This document shows, one piece after another, positions 26,204-34,968 of a stretch of DNA of 64,000 bases; positions within the stretch are counted from its first letter, which is position 1; every line of letters begins with the position of its first letter. The notes beneath the pieces are model-generated. The model had not been told where the DNA came from. It was given only the letters and a program-made list of their open reading frames with translations, and did not search any database. The translations under genes were made by a program, and so were the position numbers. The stretch is from Candidatus Scatomonas merdigallinarum (GTDB taxonomy: Bacteria > Bacillota > Clostridia > Lachnospirales > Lachnospiraceae), in NCBI GenBank assembly GCA_018716305.1, contig DVKB01000003.1, forward strand, positions 62,001 through 126,000, written 5' to 3'.

Positions 26204-27760
26204 TCAGCTGTGCAGCTCAATCGCTTCAGAGGAAGCGCTTTTTCTGAGTTCCAGGAGCCGGAAAGAAAGCATCAGATAGAAAAGCTGCCTGCTGTCGTCA
26301 AAATCAATATTGATCAGTTCCCGGATCCGGTCCAGCCGGTACAGAAAGGTACTGCGGTGGATGAACAGCCTCTGAGACGCCTGAACGGCATTCAGATGGG
26401 TGTCCAGATAGGTTTCCAGAGTTTTGCAGTATTCCGAGTGATGCTGGATATCATAGGACTTCAGGGCCAGGATCTTGGGGGAACAGACCATGTAAGTGGG
26501 CAGCTCTCTGGTGCAGCATTCCAGAAGATAATAAAGAGAGATATTCTCAAATTTATGAATCCAGCGGTAGGTCTGATATTTGCTGCCGGTTTCCAGGGCA
26601 ATGCGGGACTGGGTATAGCAGTGCTGCAGTTCCATGGTTCCCTGAATGGGACTGCTGACCCCGGTTTTCAGGAAGTTGTCGCGGAGAAAAAAGGTAATCC
26701 GGTTGACCATCTGATCCACCGTGCCGTCATAGCGGGTGAGGTTTACAAAGATCACCAGCTCCTCCCCGTAGGGAAAGGCGCAGGAACCGGGCACGGTTTT
26801 TTCAAAATGGCTGCAGAGATACCTGGTAGTCAGGTTCTGCTGATCCAGGGAAGTTACTTTCAGGCTCATGCAGCAGTAGCTGTGGGAGGAGTACCATCCG
26901 AACTCCGACAGCCGGCTGTCGATCAGGGAATAGTTGGTCTGTTTTTCACTGATAATATCTGCCAGCAGGTGCTCCAGACTGTAGCCGGAACTGAGATTCC
27001 CCTGGTCACTGTGGCTTAAGGCTGTCTGCACATAGCCGGCCAGATGCTCCAGCAGGGGAGGAAGTTCTTCAGCGAGAGGCGTAAGTTCCTCCGAAAGGAT
27101 CAGCCTGTGGGAGTAATTGCCGTGCTGAAAAAGGTTGACGCAGAGTTCTCTGGAGCCGGAGAGATATTCGGGCAGATAAAAAGGTTTCCGGTATGTCCCG
27201 GCGTTCATGTAAAGAGGATCCAGCTTGCAGATGCTAAGAGTCTCAAAGGAAGTTTCCGGGTCGGTCAGATGGGAGAGCTTCGGGTCCGCGTCGATCATGC
27301 TGGAACAGGCAAGCAGAGAAAAATCAGCGGCCCGCAGAAGCAGCGGATTGCCGAAGATGGGAAAACTGGCGTCCAGAAGTTCCTGGATGTTGGAGTCCTG
27401 TCGGGTCAGGGTATTCAGCTTTTCATCCCAGGCGTCATACCGGTCAAACAGTTCCTGCAGCAGATTGAAAACCTCCGGAAGACCGCAGGAAGAGGGAAGC
27501 TTCAGCATTTTGTCGGAAGGAATCTCTTCTGTTTCTTCTTCCGGGCCCTGATACAGGATCAAAAAGGGAAATTTCCAGGACTCCGCGGCGGACAGGTTCG
27601 GACGGGTCCGGCACAGACTGACTCTTCCGGGAGCCGGGGAGGCGGGATCTGTGAGAAATACAGGGCGGCCCAGGCTCAGGGAAGTACCTGCCGCCCGGGG
27701 AATTTCTATGGAAAAACGCTGTTTCAGAGCATTCAGAATGATCTGCGGACTAAGTTTCAT
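26204..27760 (-). CDS. PucR/CdaR-type helix-turn-helix regulator
   Basis: The start at 27760 (MKLSPQIILNALKQRFSIEI) follows GGAGGTG. The 518-residue protein has an N-terminal sensory region, a GGDEF-like middle segment, and a C-terminal PucR-family HTH (YLDTHLNAVQASQRLFIHRS, TFLYRLDRIREL). The family regulates catabolic operons in response to small molecules. It lies divergent to the corrinoid methyl-transfer operon with a 137-bp gap, so it is the obvious candidate regulator of that operon. A second protein with the same layout occurs at 59.9-61.5 kb. Confidence 0.85.
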   Translation of the reverse strand: MKLSPQIILNALKQRFSIEIPRAAGTSLSLGRPVFLTDPASPAPGRVSLCRTRPNLSAAESWKFPFLILYQGPEEETEEIPSDKMLKLPSSCGLPEVFNLLQELFDRYDAWDEKLNTLTRQDSNIQELLDASFPIFGNPLLLRAADFSLLACSSMIDADPKLSHLTDPETSFETLSICKLDPLYMNAGTYRKPFYLPEYLSGSRELCVNLFQHGNYSHRLILSEELTPLAEELPPLLEHLAGYVQTALSHSDQGNLSSGYSLEHLLADIISEKQTNYSLIDSRLSEFGWYSSHSYCCMSLKVTSLDQQNLTTRYLCSHFEKTVPGSCAFPYGEELVIFVNLTRYDGTVDQMVNRITFFLRDNFLKTGVSSPIQGTMELQHCYTQSRIALETGSKYQTYRWIHKFENISLYYLLECCTRELPTYMVCSPKILALKSYDIQHHSEYCKTLETYLDTHLNAVQASQRLFIHRSTFLYRLDRIRELINIDFDDSRQLFYLMLSFRLLELRKSASSEAIELHS

Positions 27761-27846
27761 GAAGGCACCTCCAATCTTCATACATAGTGTAGGAAAAAGA
27801 AGACAAAAAGTCAATAGTTCTGCGGATACAGACCCGGAATTTTTTT

Positions 27847-27855
27847 TGGTATAAT
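27847..27855 (+). promoter_or_regulatory. extended -10 promoter of the corrinoid operon
   Basis: TGGTATAAT at 27847-27855 is a strong extended -10. The corresponding -35 position (27827-27832, TACAGA) is poor, which fits a promoter needing an activator such as the divergent PucR-type protein. Confidence 0.6.
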
Positions 27856-27897
27856 AAGGCCAATGGAAATCGATATTTGAATCGGAGGTATAAAGAA

Positions 27898-28701
27898 ATG
27901 ATTATTATCGGCGAGAAAATCAATGGCTCGATCCCTTCTGTGGCAGAAGCCATCGCGAAAAGGGATGCTGATTTTATCAAACAGCGCGCCATCGCACAGG
28001 CAGAGGCCGGCGCTACTTTTATTGACTGCTGCGCTTCTGTTCCGGAGGCGGAGGAGGTTGAAACTCTGAAATGGATGATCGACTGCATTCAGGAAGTCAC
28101 CGATCTTCCCATCAGCGTGGACAGCCCCAGCCCGGACGTACTGATCCAGGTGTTCCCCTACTGCAAGCGCCCCGGCCTGATCAACTCCGTATCTATGGAG
28201 GGGGACAAGGTTGACAAGATCTTCCCGGCTATCGCCAACACCGAGTGGGAAGTGGTTGCTCTGTGCAGCGATGATACCGGTATTCCCAAAACCGCCGCTG
28301 ACCGTCTGCGGGTATTCGACAACCTGATGGCCAAGGCGAAAGAGTACGGCATCAAACCCAGCCGCATGCACATCGATCCTCTGGTAGAGATGCTCTGCAC
28401 CTCCGAGGACGGAATCGCCATGAATGAGGAAGTCATCAGCACCATCCGCAAACAGTATCCGGATATCCACATCACGGCTGCTGTCAGCAACATTTCCTTC
28501 AACCTGCCGGTTCGTAAGCTGCTGAACATGAGCTTCACCGTGCTGGCTATGAAGGCCGGACTGGACAGCGCTATTCTGGATCCCACCAACCGGGACCTGC
28601 TGGGCATCATCTATGCCACCGAGGCTATGCTGGGCCTGGATGATTTCTGTATGGAGTACATCTCCGCGTACAGAGACGGCCTGTTCGGACCGAAGAAATA
28701 A
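27898..28701 (+). CDS. methyltetrahydrofolate:corrinoid methyltransferase (MtgA/MtqA/MtvA type)
   Basis: The start at 27898 (MIIIGEKINGSIPSVAEAI) follows CGGAGGTAT. The 267-residue protein is a pterin-binding TIM barrel with EKINGS, PISVDSPSPDVL and NSVSMEGDKVDKIFPAI, typical of the enzymes that move methyl groups between corrinoid proteins and tetrahydrofolate. In acetogen demethylation systems this is the second methyltransferase, delivering the methyl group to THF. The corrinoid partner follows 113 bp downstream. Confidence 0.9.
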   Translation: MIIIGEKINGSIPSVAEAIAKRDADFIKQRAIAQAEAGATFIDCCASVPEAEEVETLKWMIDCIQEVTDLPISVDSPSPDVLIQVFPYCKRPGLINSVSMEGDKVDKIFPAIANTEWEVVALCSDDTGIPKTAADRLRVFDNLMAKAKEYGIKPSRMHIDPLVEMLCTSEDGIAMNEEVISTIRKQYPDIHITAAVSNISFNLPVRKLLNMSFTVLAMKAGLDSAILDPTNRDLLGIIYATEAMLGLDDFCMEYISAYRDGLFGPKK

Positions 28702-28814
28702 GTTCCGGAACCCGGACCGGCAGAGACACATATTAAACCGATTAATATAGCTTTCGGCGGAAAGAAAGCTGTATTAGATAAAAATTCAAGTACATAAAAA
28801 TGGAGGAAAAAGGT

Positions 28815-29450
28815 ATGTCAAAAATTGATGAAGTTGCTGCATTGGTAGAAAAGGGTAAAGCAAAACAGATCGGCGCCGCTGTACAGGCTGCTCTGGATGA
28901 GGGATGTGATCCCGTTGAGATCCTGAACAAAGGTATGATCGACGCTATGGGCGTTGTAGGCGAGAAGTTCAAAAATAACGAAATCTTCGTTCCCGAGATG
29001 CTGGTAGCCGCAAAAGCTATGAAGGTTGGCGTTGAGGTTCTGAAACCCCATCTTTCCAGCGGATCCACCGGAGCTCTTGGAAAAGTTATCATCGCTACCG
29101 TTGCCGGCGACCTTCATGATATCGGAAAGAACCTGGTTGCCATGATGATCGAGTCCGCAGGCTTCGAAGTAATCGACCTGGGCGTTGATGTTCCCATCGA
29201 CAAGATCATCGCGGCTGTAAACGAGAATCCGGATGTTAAGATCGTTGCTCTGTCCGCTCTGCTGACCACCACCATGCCGTCTCTGCGTGACACTGTAGCC
29301 GCTCTGAACGCAGCTCCCTTCCGCAGCAACATCAAAGTTATGGTCGGCGGCGCTCCTATCACTCAGGCATTCGCTGATGAGATCGGCGCTGACGGATATT
29401 CTGAGGACGCAGCTTCCGCTGCTACTCTGGCAAAATCTCTGGCTAAATAA
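28815..29450 (+). CDS. corrinoid protein (methyltransferase shuttle)
   Basis: The start at 28815 (MSKIDEVAALVEKGK) follows GGAGGAAAA. The 211-residue protein has the helical methionine-synthase-like cap (EKFKNNEIFVPEMLVAAKAM) and the B12-binding domain with DLHDIGKNLV, whose His is the lower cobalt ligand, plus GVDVP and MVGGAPITQAFADEIGADGY. It carries the methyl group on cobalt between the substrate methyltransferase and the THF methyltransferase. Its codon use looks like that of a highly expressed gene. Confidence 0.95.
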   Translation: MSKIDEVAALVEKGKAKQIGAAVQAALDEGCDPVEILNKGMIDAMGVVGEKFKNNEIFVPEMLVAAKAMKVGVEVLKPHLSSGSTGALGKVIIATVAGDLHDIGKNLVAMMIESAGFEVIDLGVDVPIDKIIAAVNENPDVKIVALSALLTTTMPSLRDTVAALNAAPFRSNIKVMVGGAPITQAFADEIGADGYSEDAASAATLAKSLAK

Positions 29451-29474
29451 GCAGACGAGGAAAGCAGATCAGAA

Positions 29475-31079
29475 ATGAAAAAATATACAGTTACTTTTTT
29501 GCCGCAGAACATGGTTCTGGAGGTGGAGGAGGGGACGACCCTTCTTCAGGCGGAGCAGATGGCAGGGCTGGAGCCCGATGCCCCCTGCGGAGGCAAAGGT
29601 ACCTGTGGAAAGTGCAAAGTGAATATTACAGAGGGAGAACGGCAGGGAATTGTTTTGGCCTGCCAGACTCCCGTGGACTGTGATATGAAAGTAGATACGC
29701 TGTACCAGGAAAAGGTACAGCGTATTCTTACAGATGGGCTTTCCAGGCAGGTGCCCGTAGAGCCGGGAGTAGGATGGACAGAGGGAGACGCCGGGAGACC
29801 CTTCTATCTGATGGCCTTTGACATCGGAACCACTACCATTGTGGGATACCTGCTGGATGGAAAGACCGGAAAAGAAGTGAGTCTGGCCAGCACCATGAAT
29901 CCCCAGCATCAGTTCGGGGCGGATGTGATTGCCCGCTCCAATTATGTGCTGGAACACGGCGGGGAAGAGATGAAGCAGGTAGTGCGGAAAGCTTTGAACC
30001 AGCTGATCGGACAGGCCTGTCAGGAGGCAGGGGTGCGAAGGGAAGAGATCCTGCAGGCTGCTATCGTGGGAAATACCTGTATGCATCATCTGTTTCTGGG
30101 CATCTCACCCAAATCTCTGGTGCTGGCGCCCTATGTGCCGGCGGTAAAGGACGGAATGATTCTGGAGGCGGAGGAGTGCGGACTGCGGATCGCAAAAGGA
30201 GGAAAACTCCTTCTGCTGCCCAATATTGCCGGCTTTGTAGGCGGAGATACGGTGGGATGCATGCTCTCGGTGGCCTTTGACCGCCTGGAGGATATGACGC
30301 TGATGATCGATATCGGCACCAACGGGGAGCTGGTTATGGGAAACCGCCATAAGATGGTGACCACCTCCACCGCCGCGGGACCGGCTTTTGAAGGAGCCAA
30401 GATTGAATGCGGCATGCGGGGAGCCAGGGGAGCCATCAGCCATATTACCGTACAGGATGGAAAACTGGATCTGGAAGTCATTGAGGGCGTAAAGCCGGTG
30501 GGAATCTGCGGATCCGGCCTCATTGACGGGATTGCCTTTATGATCCGTTACGGGATTCTGGACAGCTACGGAAGCCTCTGCGATCCGGAGGATCTGACGG
30601 GAGAATTCGAAAAGACCCTGGCCTGGCGTTTGAAAGAGCGGGACGGCAAACCGGTGTTTGTGCTGGTACCGGGAGAGGAGACCGCCAGCGGGGAGGATAT
30701 CTATATCAGTCAGAAGGATATCCGGGAAGTGCAGCTGGCCAAAGGGGCCATCGCCGCGGGCATCCGTATTATGGCGGAGAAGCTTTCCATTCAGCCGGAG
30801 GACATTCGTCAGGTATACCTGGCGGGAGCTTTCGGAAACTATATGGACGCGGAAAATGCCTGCGAGATCGGTCTGATTCCCTACGCGCTGAAAGACAGGA
30901 TCACGCCCATCGGAAACGCGGCCGGGGAAGGCTCCAAGCTGGCAGTGGTGAACCGGGGAGAGTACGAGTATGCCTGCAGATTGGCTAAGGAAGCGGAATT
31001 CATCGAGCTGGCCACAGAAAATGAATTCCAGGATACGTTTGTAGATGAATTAGAGTTTGCAAGAGCTGTCGAAAGATGA
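29475..31079 (+). CDS. ATP-dependent reductive activator of corrinoid protein (2Fe-2S / ASKHA)
   Basis: A 534-residue protein. The N-terminal ferredoxin domain binds a [2Fe-2S] cluster through C38, C44, C47 and C63 (CGGKGTCGKC then LACQTP). The large C-terminal region is an ASKHA-type ATPase (AFDIGTTTIVGYLLDGKTGK, MIDIGTNGELVMGN, VYLAGAFGNYMDAENACEIG). Such activators (RamA-like and RACo families) reduce accidentally oxidised Co(II) back to Co(I) in corrinoid methyltransferase systems. The gene lies 24 bp after the corrinoid protein. Confidence 0.93.
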   Translation: MKKYTVTFLPQNMVLEVEEGTTLLQAEQMAGLEPDAPCGGKGTCGKCKVNITEGERQGIVLACQTPVDCDMKVDTLYQEKVQRILTDGLSRQVPVEPGVGWTEGDAGRPFYLMAFDIGTTTIVGYLLDGKTGKEVSLASTMNPQHQFGADVIARSNYVLEHGGEEMKQVVRKALNQLIGQACQEAGVRREEILQAAIVGNTCMHHLFLGISPKSLVLAPYVPAVKDGMILEAEECGLRIAKGGKLLLLPNIAGFVGGDTVGCMLSVAFDRLEDMTLMIDIGTNGELVMGNRHKMVTTSTAAGPAFEGAKIECGMRGARGAISHITVQDGKLDLEVIEGVKPVGICGSGLIDGIAFMIRYGILDSYGSLCDPEDLTGEFEKTLAWRLKERDGKPVFVLVPGEETASGEDIYISQKDIREVQLAKGAIAAGIRIMAEKLSIQPEDIRQVYLAGAFGNYMDAENACEIGLIPYALKDRITPIGNAAGEGSKLAVVNRGEYEYACRLAKEAEFIELATENEFQDTFVDELEFARAVER

Positions 31080-31120
31080 TATGATGGTACTCAAACAGTA
31101 AACTGGGAGGCCCGTCATAT

Positions 31121-31762
31121 ATGACTTTAGACGAAATACAGAACGCAGTGATTCAGGGAAAACCTAGACTGGCGGAAAAGCTGGTGGAGGAGGCCCTGGA
31201 AAACGGAGCAGACAGCGCCGAAATTCTCGCCAGGGGGCTCCTGGGCGGCATGCAGCAGATTGGTCTCCGGTTTGGAGATGACAGGGATGTGGCCCGGGCG
31301 CTGGCCAGTTCCCGCGCCATGAAAGCGGGACTGGAAAAGCTGAAGCCTTTTCTGGAACAGGGCGTGCTGGGAAACCGGGGAAAGGTGCTGATCGGCACAG
31401 CCGGAGGGGATCTGCACGATGTGGGAAAAAACATCGTCAGCATTACTCTGCGCTGCGCGGGATTTGAGATTCGGGATCTGGGGGTGGATGTGTCCGCGGA
31501 GCAGTTTGTGGACGCGGTCCGGAAGGATCCGAAGGTGGACATTGTCTGTATTTCTTCGCTTCTGACCACTTCCATGCCGGAAATGCGCCATATTGTCCAG
31601 GCCCTGAACGGTTTGGAGCAGCGGGGGCGTTTTAAGGTTATGATCGGAGGAGGTTCTGTAACCCGGGAATTTGCCCGGGAGATCGGAGCTGACGCCTATA
31701 CGGAAAACGCCATGGAAGCCGCCAGGTTCGCTGTGGCGGCAGTGGAAGAACAGCAGAAGTAA
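31121..31762 (+). CDS. second corrinoid protein, divergent cap
   Basis: A 213-residue paralogue of the corrinoid protein at 28.8 kb. The B12 domain is intact (DLHDVGKNIVSITLRCAGFE, LGVDVSAEQFVDAV, MIGGGSVTREFAREIGADAY). In the cap, however, the usual IFVPELL loop is DDRDVARALASSRAMKAGLE, losing the Val-Pro-Glu segment that normally lies over the corrin. It may serve a different methyltransferase or have another role such as storage. It ends the operon, 41 bp after the activase, and is followed by a strong terminator. Confidence 0.88.
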   Translation: MTLDEIQNAVIQGKPRLAEKLVEEALENGADSAEILARGLLGGMQQIGLRFGDDRDVARALASSRAMKAGLEKLKPFLEQGVLGNRGKVLIGTAGGDLHDVGKNIVSITLRCAGFEIRDLGVDVSAEQFVDAVRKDPKVDIVCISSLLTTSMPEMRHIVQALNGLEQRGRFKVMIGGGSVTREFAREIGADAYTENAMEAARFAVAAVEEQQK

Positions 31763-31774
31763 AAGATGAATCAT

Positions 31775-31838
31775 ACGCCTCAAAAAGAGCTGTGTCTGTC
31801 AGAAATGACAGAGTCCGGGTCTTTTTGAGGCGTTTTTT
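31775..31838 (+). terminator. terminator of the corrinoid operon
   Basis: GCCTCAAAAAGA and TCTTTTTGAGGC form a 12-bp stem around a partly paired loop, followed by GTTTTTT at 31832-31838. Confidence 0.8.
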
Positions 31839-31858
31839 CGCGGGCGCGCGGCGGATCG

Positions 31859-33595
31859 TCAGGCAGTCAGCCCCAGTTCTTCCTCCAGCAGATAGAAGGG
31901 CATAGGCCCCAGATCCAGGATCTGTCTGTGAAACTCTTTCAGGTTAAAGGAATCCCCAAGCTGTGTTTCAGAGGCCTGGCGGATGTCCAGAAAGCTGAGA
32001 TATCCATAGTAGTATTTCAGATAGTTGGCGGGGGTTTCGATGATATACTGAAAAATATCCCCGATCAGTTCCGGATCTGTGATTCCGAAAGGTTCCAGAA
32101 AGGCAGACACTTCCTCCTGGTTCCAGCCGTCGTAGTGAATCCCAAGATCCAGCAGGGAGTAGAGGCAGAGGTTCAGGGAACGGTTCAGCCACAGCAGCCG
32201 GGTCAGATCCGGATCCGCCTCCGCGTAGGAATAGGCAAAGGATTCTATGTAAGTGGCCCAGCCCTCCACATAGCCTCCGGGTTCATAGAGGCTGCGGATC
32301 AGAGGCGGATGGGTGGAGGAAAAATAAACGGTCTGATACAAATGGCCGGGAAACCCTTCGTGGGCCAGTGTGGTGAATAATTCAATGCCCTCCAGCCGGG
32401 AAGCGCGGTTGATATAAATGGAGTTGGGACTGTTGGTATCCGCCGGCGGGGTCAGGTAAAACGCGGGGCTCAGATAATCCTCCAGGGATTCGTCCACATA
32501 TTTGACTTCGCAGTCCTCCACCTGGAGTTCCGGAAAATCCTCTTTCATGCGTTCCCGGAGAGTGTCCAGGATTTCTTCCGGAGTCTGCTGAGGGAAAGAA
32601 GACTCCTGGGTGAGAAGAGAGGGATTCTGGGACAGCAGAGCCTGCATTTCCCGGGCGTCCGTCTGAAGCTGCAAAAGGAGCCGGCGGCGGATCTGTTCCG
32701 GGGTGTCCAAGGTGCCTACCTGGGAGCGGAGAAGCCAGCGGTAGTAGTCTTTTCCCTCCGGAAAGCCTGCCAGTCCTCCGGGATTTTTTCCGGTTCCCCG
32801 CAGGGCGTCCAGTCCGTCTATGAGGGATTGATAGGCCGGATACACACAGGTTTCCAGAAGCTTCTGGTGGACAGCCAGGCAGGCCGCCTGCTCTTCCCGG
32901 GACAGGCCGGGAAATTCCTCTAATCTGCGGCGGAAGGAGGAGTCCAGCACAGAAGGGGACCGATGCTCCAGGAAAGCGGAGCACTGGTCGATGACGCCCT
33001 CCGCAGCGGTATCGTTCATGAAATAGCCGGCCTGGGATTTGGTCTGTTCAAATGCCAGTATCTGGGAAAAATACAGAGGGAGCTCTTTCAGAAGCCCCAG
33101 GTAGTCCAGGATATCCTGCCGGCTGCGGAAGGTGTACTCGCAGAGCAGGACTGGAAGCTGGGCCTGGACGCCCAGAGAAGGGCTTAAAACTTCCTGGATC
33201 AGTCCGAAGCGGGAGAGGGCTTCCCGGTTCTGGACGTCGTCTTTCATCAGTTTCAGGATCCGCTGATTTTCCTTTGTCAGAACTTCCGGATCCTGATCTT
33301 TCAGAAAAGTTTCCAGTTCCCGCAGCGCAGGGTCGGCAGAGGAGGTAAGATCAATGCTTCCCAGAGTGATCGGGTAATCCCGGATCCCGGCAGCGCCCGG
33401 ATCCGCCAGGGTATAGTGAAGGTTTATGGTGGTGGAACAGATTTCTTCCCCAAAGAAATCCTCTGTAAATTTTTGAAATTCCCGGTTCTGAATATCCGGC
33501 CCTGTAAGGCTTTTCGCCAGAATAAACAGAAGGGCGGCGGCCAGAAAGGGAATCAGAAGAGGGAGGAGAAGCCGTCGGGATGGAAGTTTTTTCAT
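31859..33595 (-). CDS. DUF885 family secreted or membrane-anchored protein
   Basis: The start at 33595 (MKKLPSRRLLLPLLIPFLAA) follows CAGGAG and gives a typical signal/anchor sequence; the longer open frame upstream has none. The 578-residue protein matches DUF885, a family related to metallopeptidases, with TLAHEGFPGHLYQ carrying a HExxxGH-type metal motif and the YVEGWATYIESFAYSY segment. It may be an outward-facing peptidase. The catalytic role of the family is not established. Confidence 0.8.
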   Translation of the reverse strand: MKKLPSRRLLLPLLIPFLAAALLFILAKSLTGPDIQNREFQKFTEDFFGEEICSTTINLHYTLADPGAAGIRDYPITLGSIDLTSSADPALRELETFLKDQDPEVLTKENQRILKLMKDDVQNREALSRFGLIQEVLSPSLGVQAQLPVLLCEYTFRSRQDILDYLGLLKELPLYFSQILAFEQTKSQAGYFMNDTAAEGVIDQCSAFLEHRSPSVLDSSFRRRLEEFPGLSREEQAACLAVHQKLLETCVYPAYQSLIDGLDALRGTGKNPGGLAGFPEGKDYYRWLLRSQVGTLDTPEQIRRRLLLQLQTDAREMQALLSQNPSLLTQESSFPQQTPEEILDTLRERMKEDFPELQVEDCEVKYVDESLEDYLSPAFYLTPPADTNSPNSIYINRASRLEGIELFTTLAHEGFPGHLYQTVYFSSTHPPLIRSLYEPGGYVEGWATYIESFAYSYAEADPDLTRLLWLNRSLNLCLYSLLDLGIHYDGWNQEEVSAFLEPFGITDPELIGDIFQYIIETPANYLKYYYGYLSFLDIRQASETQLGDSFNLKEFHRQILDLGPMPFYLLEEELGLTA

Positions 33596-33713
33596 AAAAA
33601 CTCCTGTGTTCTCTTTTTTACAGTTTATGAGGGAAGAGGATTGGAAAGTACCGGAGCGCTGTGTTACAATGAGACCGGATGAAGAGAGTAAAGATGCCAT
33701 GGGGGTGATTGAA

Positions 33714-34955
33714 ATGAGACGCGGCATGACGGCTCTGGCGTTGGCGGTATGTCTGAGCCTGTGCGGGGGTTGCGCGGAGCGGCAGGAAATACCGGTGTCT
33801 GCCCTGGAAAGCTCTTCCCGGGAGGGAATGGATCGGGAAGAGGGAGCCGGAACCATATGGGATGAATCGGGTTATGAGGATGCGGATTTGCCGGAGGAGC
33901 TGAGAGAATTTGAGATCCGGATCCAGGGAGAAACCTACCGGCTGCCAGCGGATTTTCAGACCCTTGCGGACCGGGGCTGGGAATATCAGGGAGATCCGGA
34001 ACGGGTTTTTGATTCCGACTCCTTTGTGGAGGGGGAAATCTTCCAAAAAGAGGACATGGTTCTGGCTGCCGCGGTGCTGAACGAGGCTGGGGAAGCTTCC
34101 AGGGCTGCGGACTGCCGGATTGCCGGCTTGGAAATTGACGGAAGCCTGCCCGGGAACCGGCAGCTGGAGGCGGAACTTCCGGGAGAGATTTCGCTGGGAG
34201 ACGCCACAGAGGCGGAGGTCAGGGAGGCTTACGGAGAACCTGCGGACCGGTACGCGGAAGAGGAAAAGGTATTCCTTACCTATGGAACCGGCGTCTACCG
34301 CAGCGTACAGCTGGGGTTTGACGAAGAGACAGGAATCCTTCGGTTCCTGAAGCTGTTTTATATAGAAGAAACAGGAGAAGAGACGGCAGAGACTTCTTCC
34401 GGAGGCGCGAAGGAGTATCGGGAGCCTGAAAGGCCGGGAACAAGCTTTGCTGAGTCTGTGGTAGAATTCGGAGGAGATCTGTACCGGATCCCGGCGCCTG
34501 TCTCTGCTTTTGAGAAAAACGGGTGGCACATCCGCAGGGAAGAATCGGAGCAGACGGTGGAGGGCGGCCAGTACGGGGCCGGGATTCTGGAACGGGAGGG
34601 CGCCGGGTTTTATACCGTTTTCCGCAACCCGGGCAGCTCGGCGGCGAAGCTTTCCCAGTGTCTGGTGACAGAAGTATCCGCAGGGGAGGGAGCCGCGGAG
34701 GTTTCCATGGTTCTGGCGGGAGGCGTTTTCCTGGGGATGGAAGAGGAAGCGTTTCTGGAAATCGCAGGCCATATGCCCGGAGAAGAAGAATTTCTGGAGG
34801 AAGAACAGGCGGTACTCTACCGGTTTTACAGGAATGAGGCCGGACTGGACTATACAGAAGTAAAAGTGGATCAGACAACCGGTCTGGTCTGTCAGATGAA
34901 GGTAGTCTGCAATCGTGACAGGGATCTGGAAGAGCAGATCCTGGAAGAAGAGTAG
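33714..34955 (+). CDS. putative lipoprotein with two tandem domains, function unknown
   Basis: The start at 33714 (MRRGMTALALAVCLSLCGGC) follows GGGGGTG. A short hydrophobic stretch ends in CGGC, with Cys20 as the likely lipidation site, though the lipobox is imperfect. The rest (413 residues in all) seems to contain two similar parts: one from about YRLPADFQTLADRGWEYQ to FDEETGILRFLKLFY, the other from YRIPAPVSAFEKNGWHIR to VDQTTGLVCQMKVV. Both hold a GW motif near the start and end with a similar x-x-x-TG strand. The family is not recognised. Confidence 0.6.
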   Translation: MRRGMTALALAVCLSLCGGCAERQEIPVSALESSSREGMDREEGAGTIWDESGYEDADLPEELREFEIRIQGETYRLPADFQTLADRGWEYQGDPERVFDSDSFVEGEIFQKEDMVLAAAVLNEAGEASRAADCRIAGLEIDGSLPGNRQLEAELPGEISLGDATEAEVREAYGEPADRYAEEEKVFLTYGTGVYRSVQLGFDEETGILRFLKLFYIEETGEETAETSSGGAKEYREPERPGTSFAESVVEFGGDLYRIPAPVSAFEKNGWHIRREESEQTVEGGQYGAGILEREGAGFYTVFRNPGSSAAKLSQCLVTEVSAGEGAAEVSMVLAGGVFLGMEEEAFLEIAGHMPGEEEFLEEEQAVLYRFYRNEAGLDYTEVKVDQTTGLVCQMKVVCNRDRDLEEQILEEE

Positions 34956-34968
34956 CAGGAGGAAAAAG

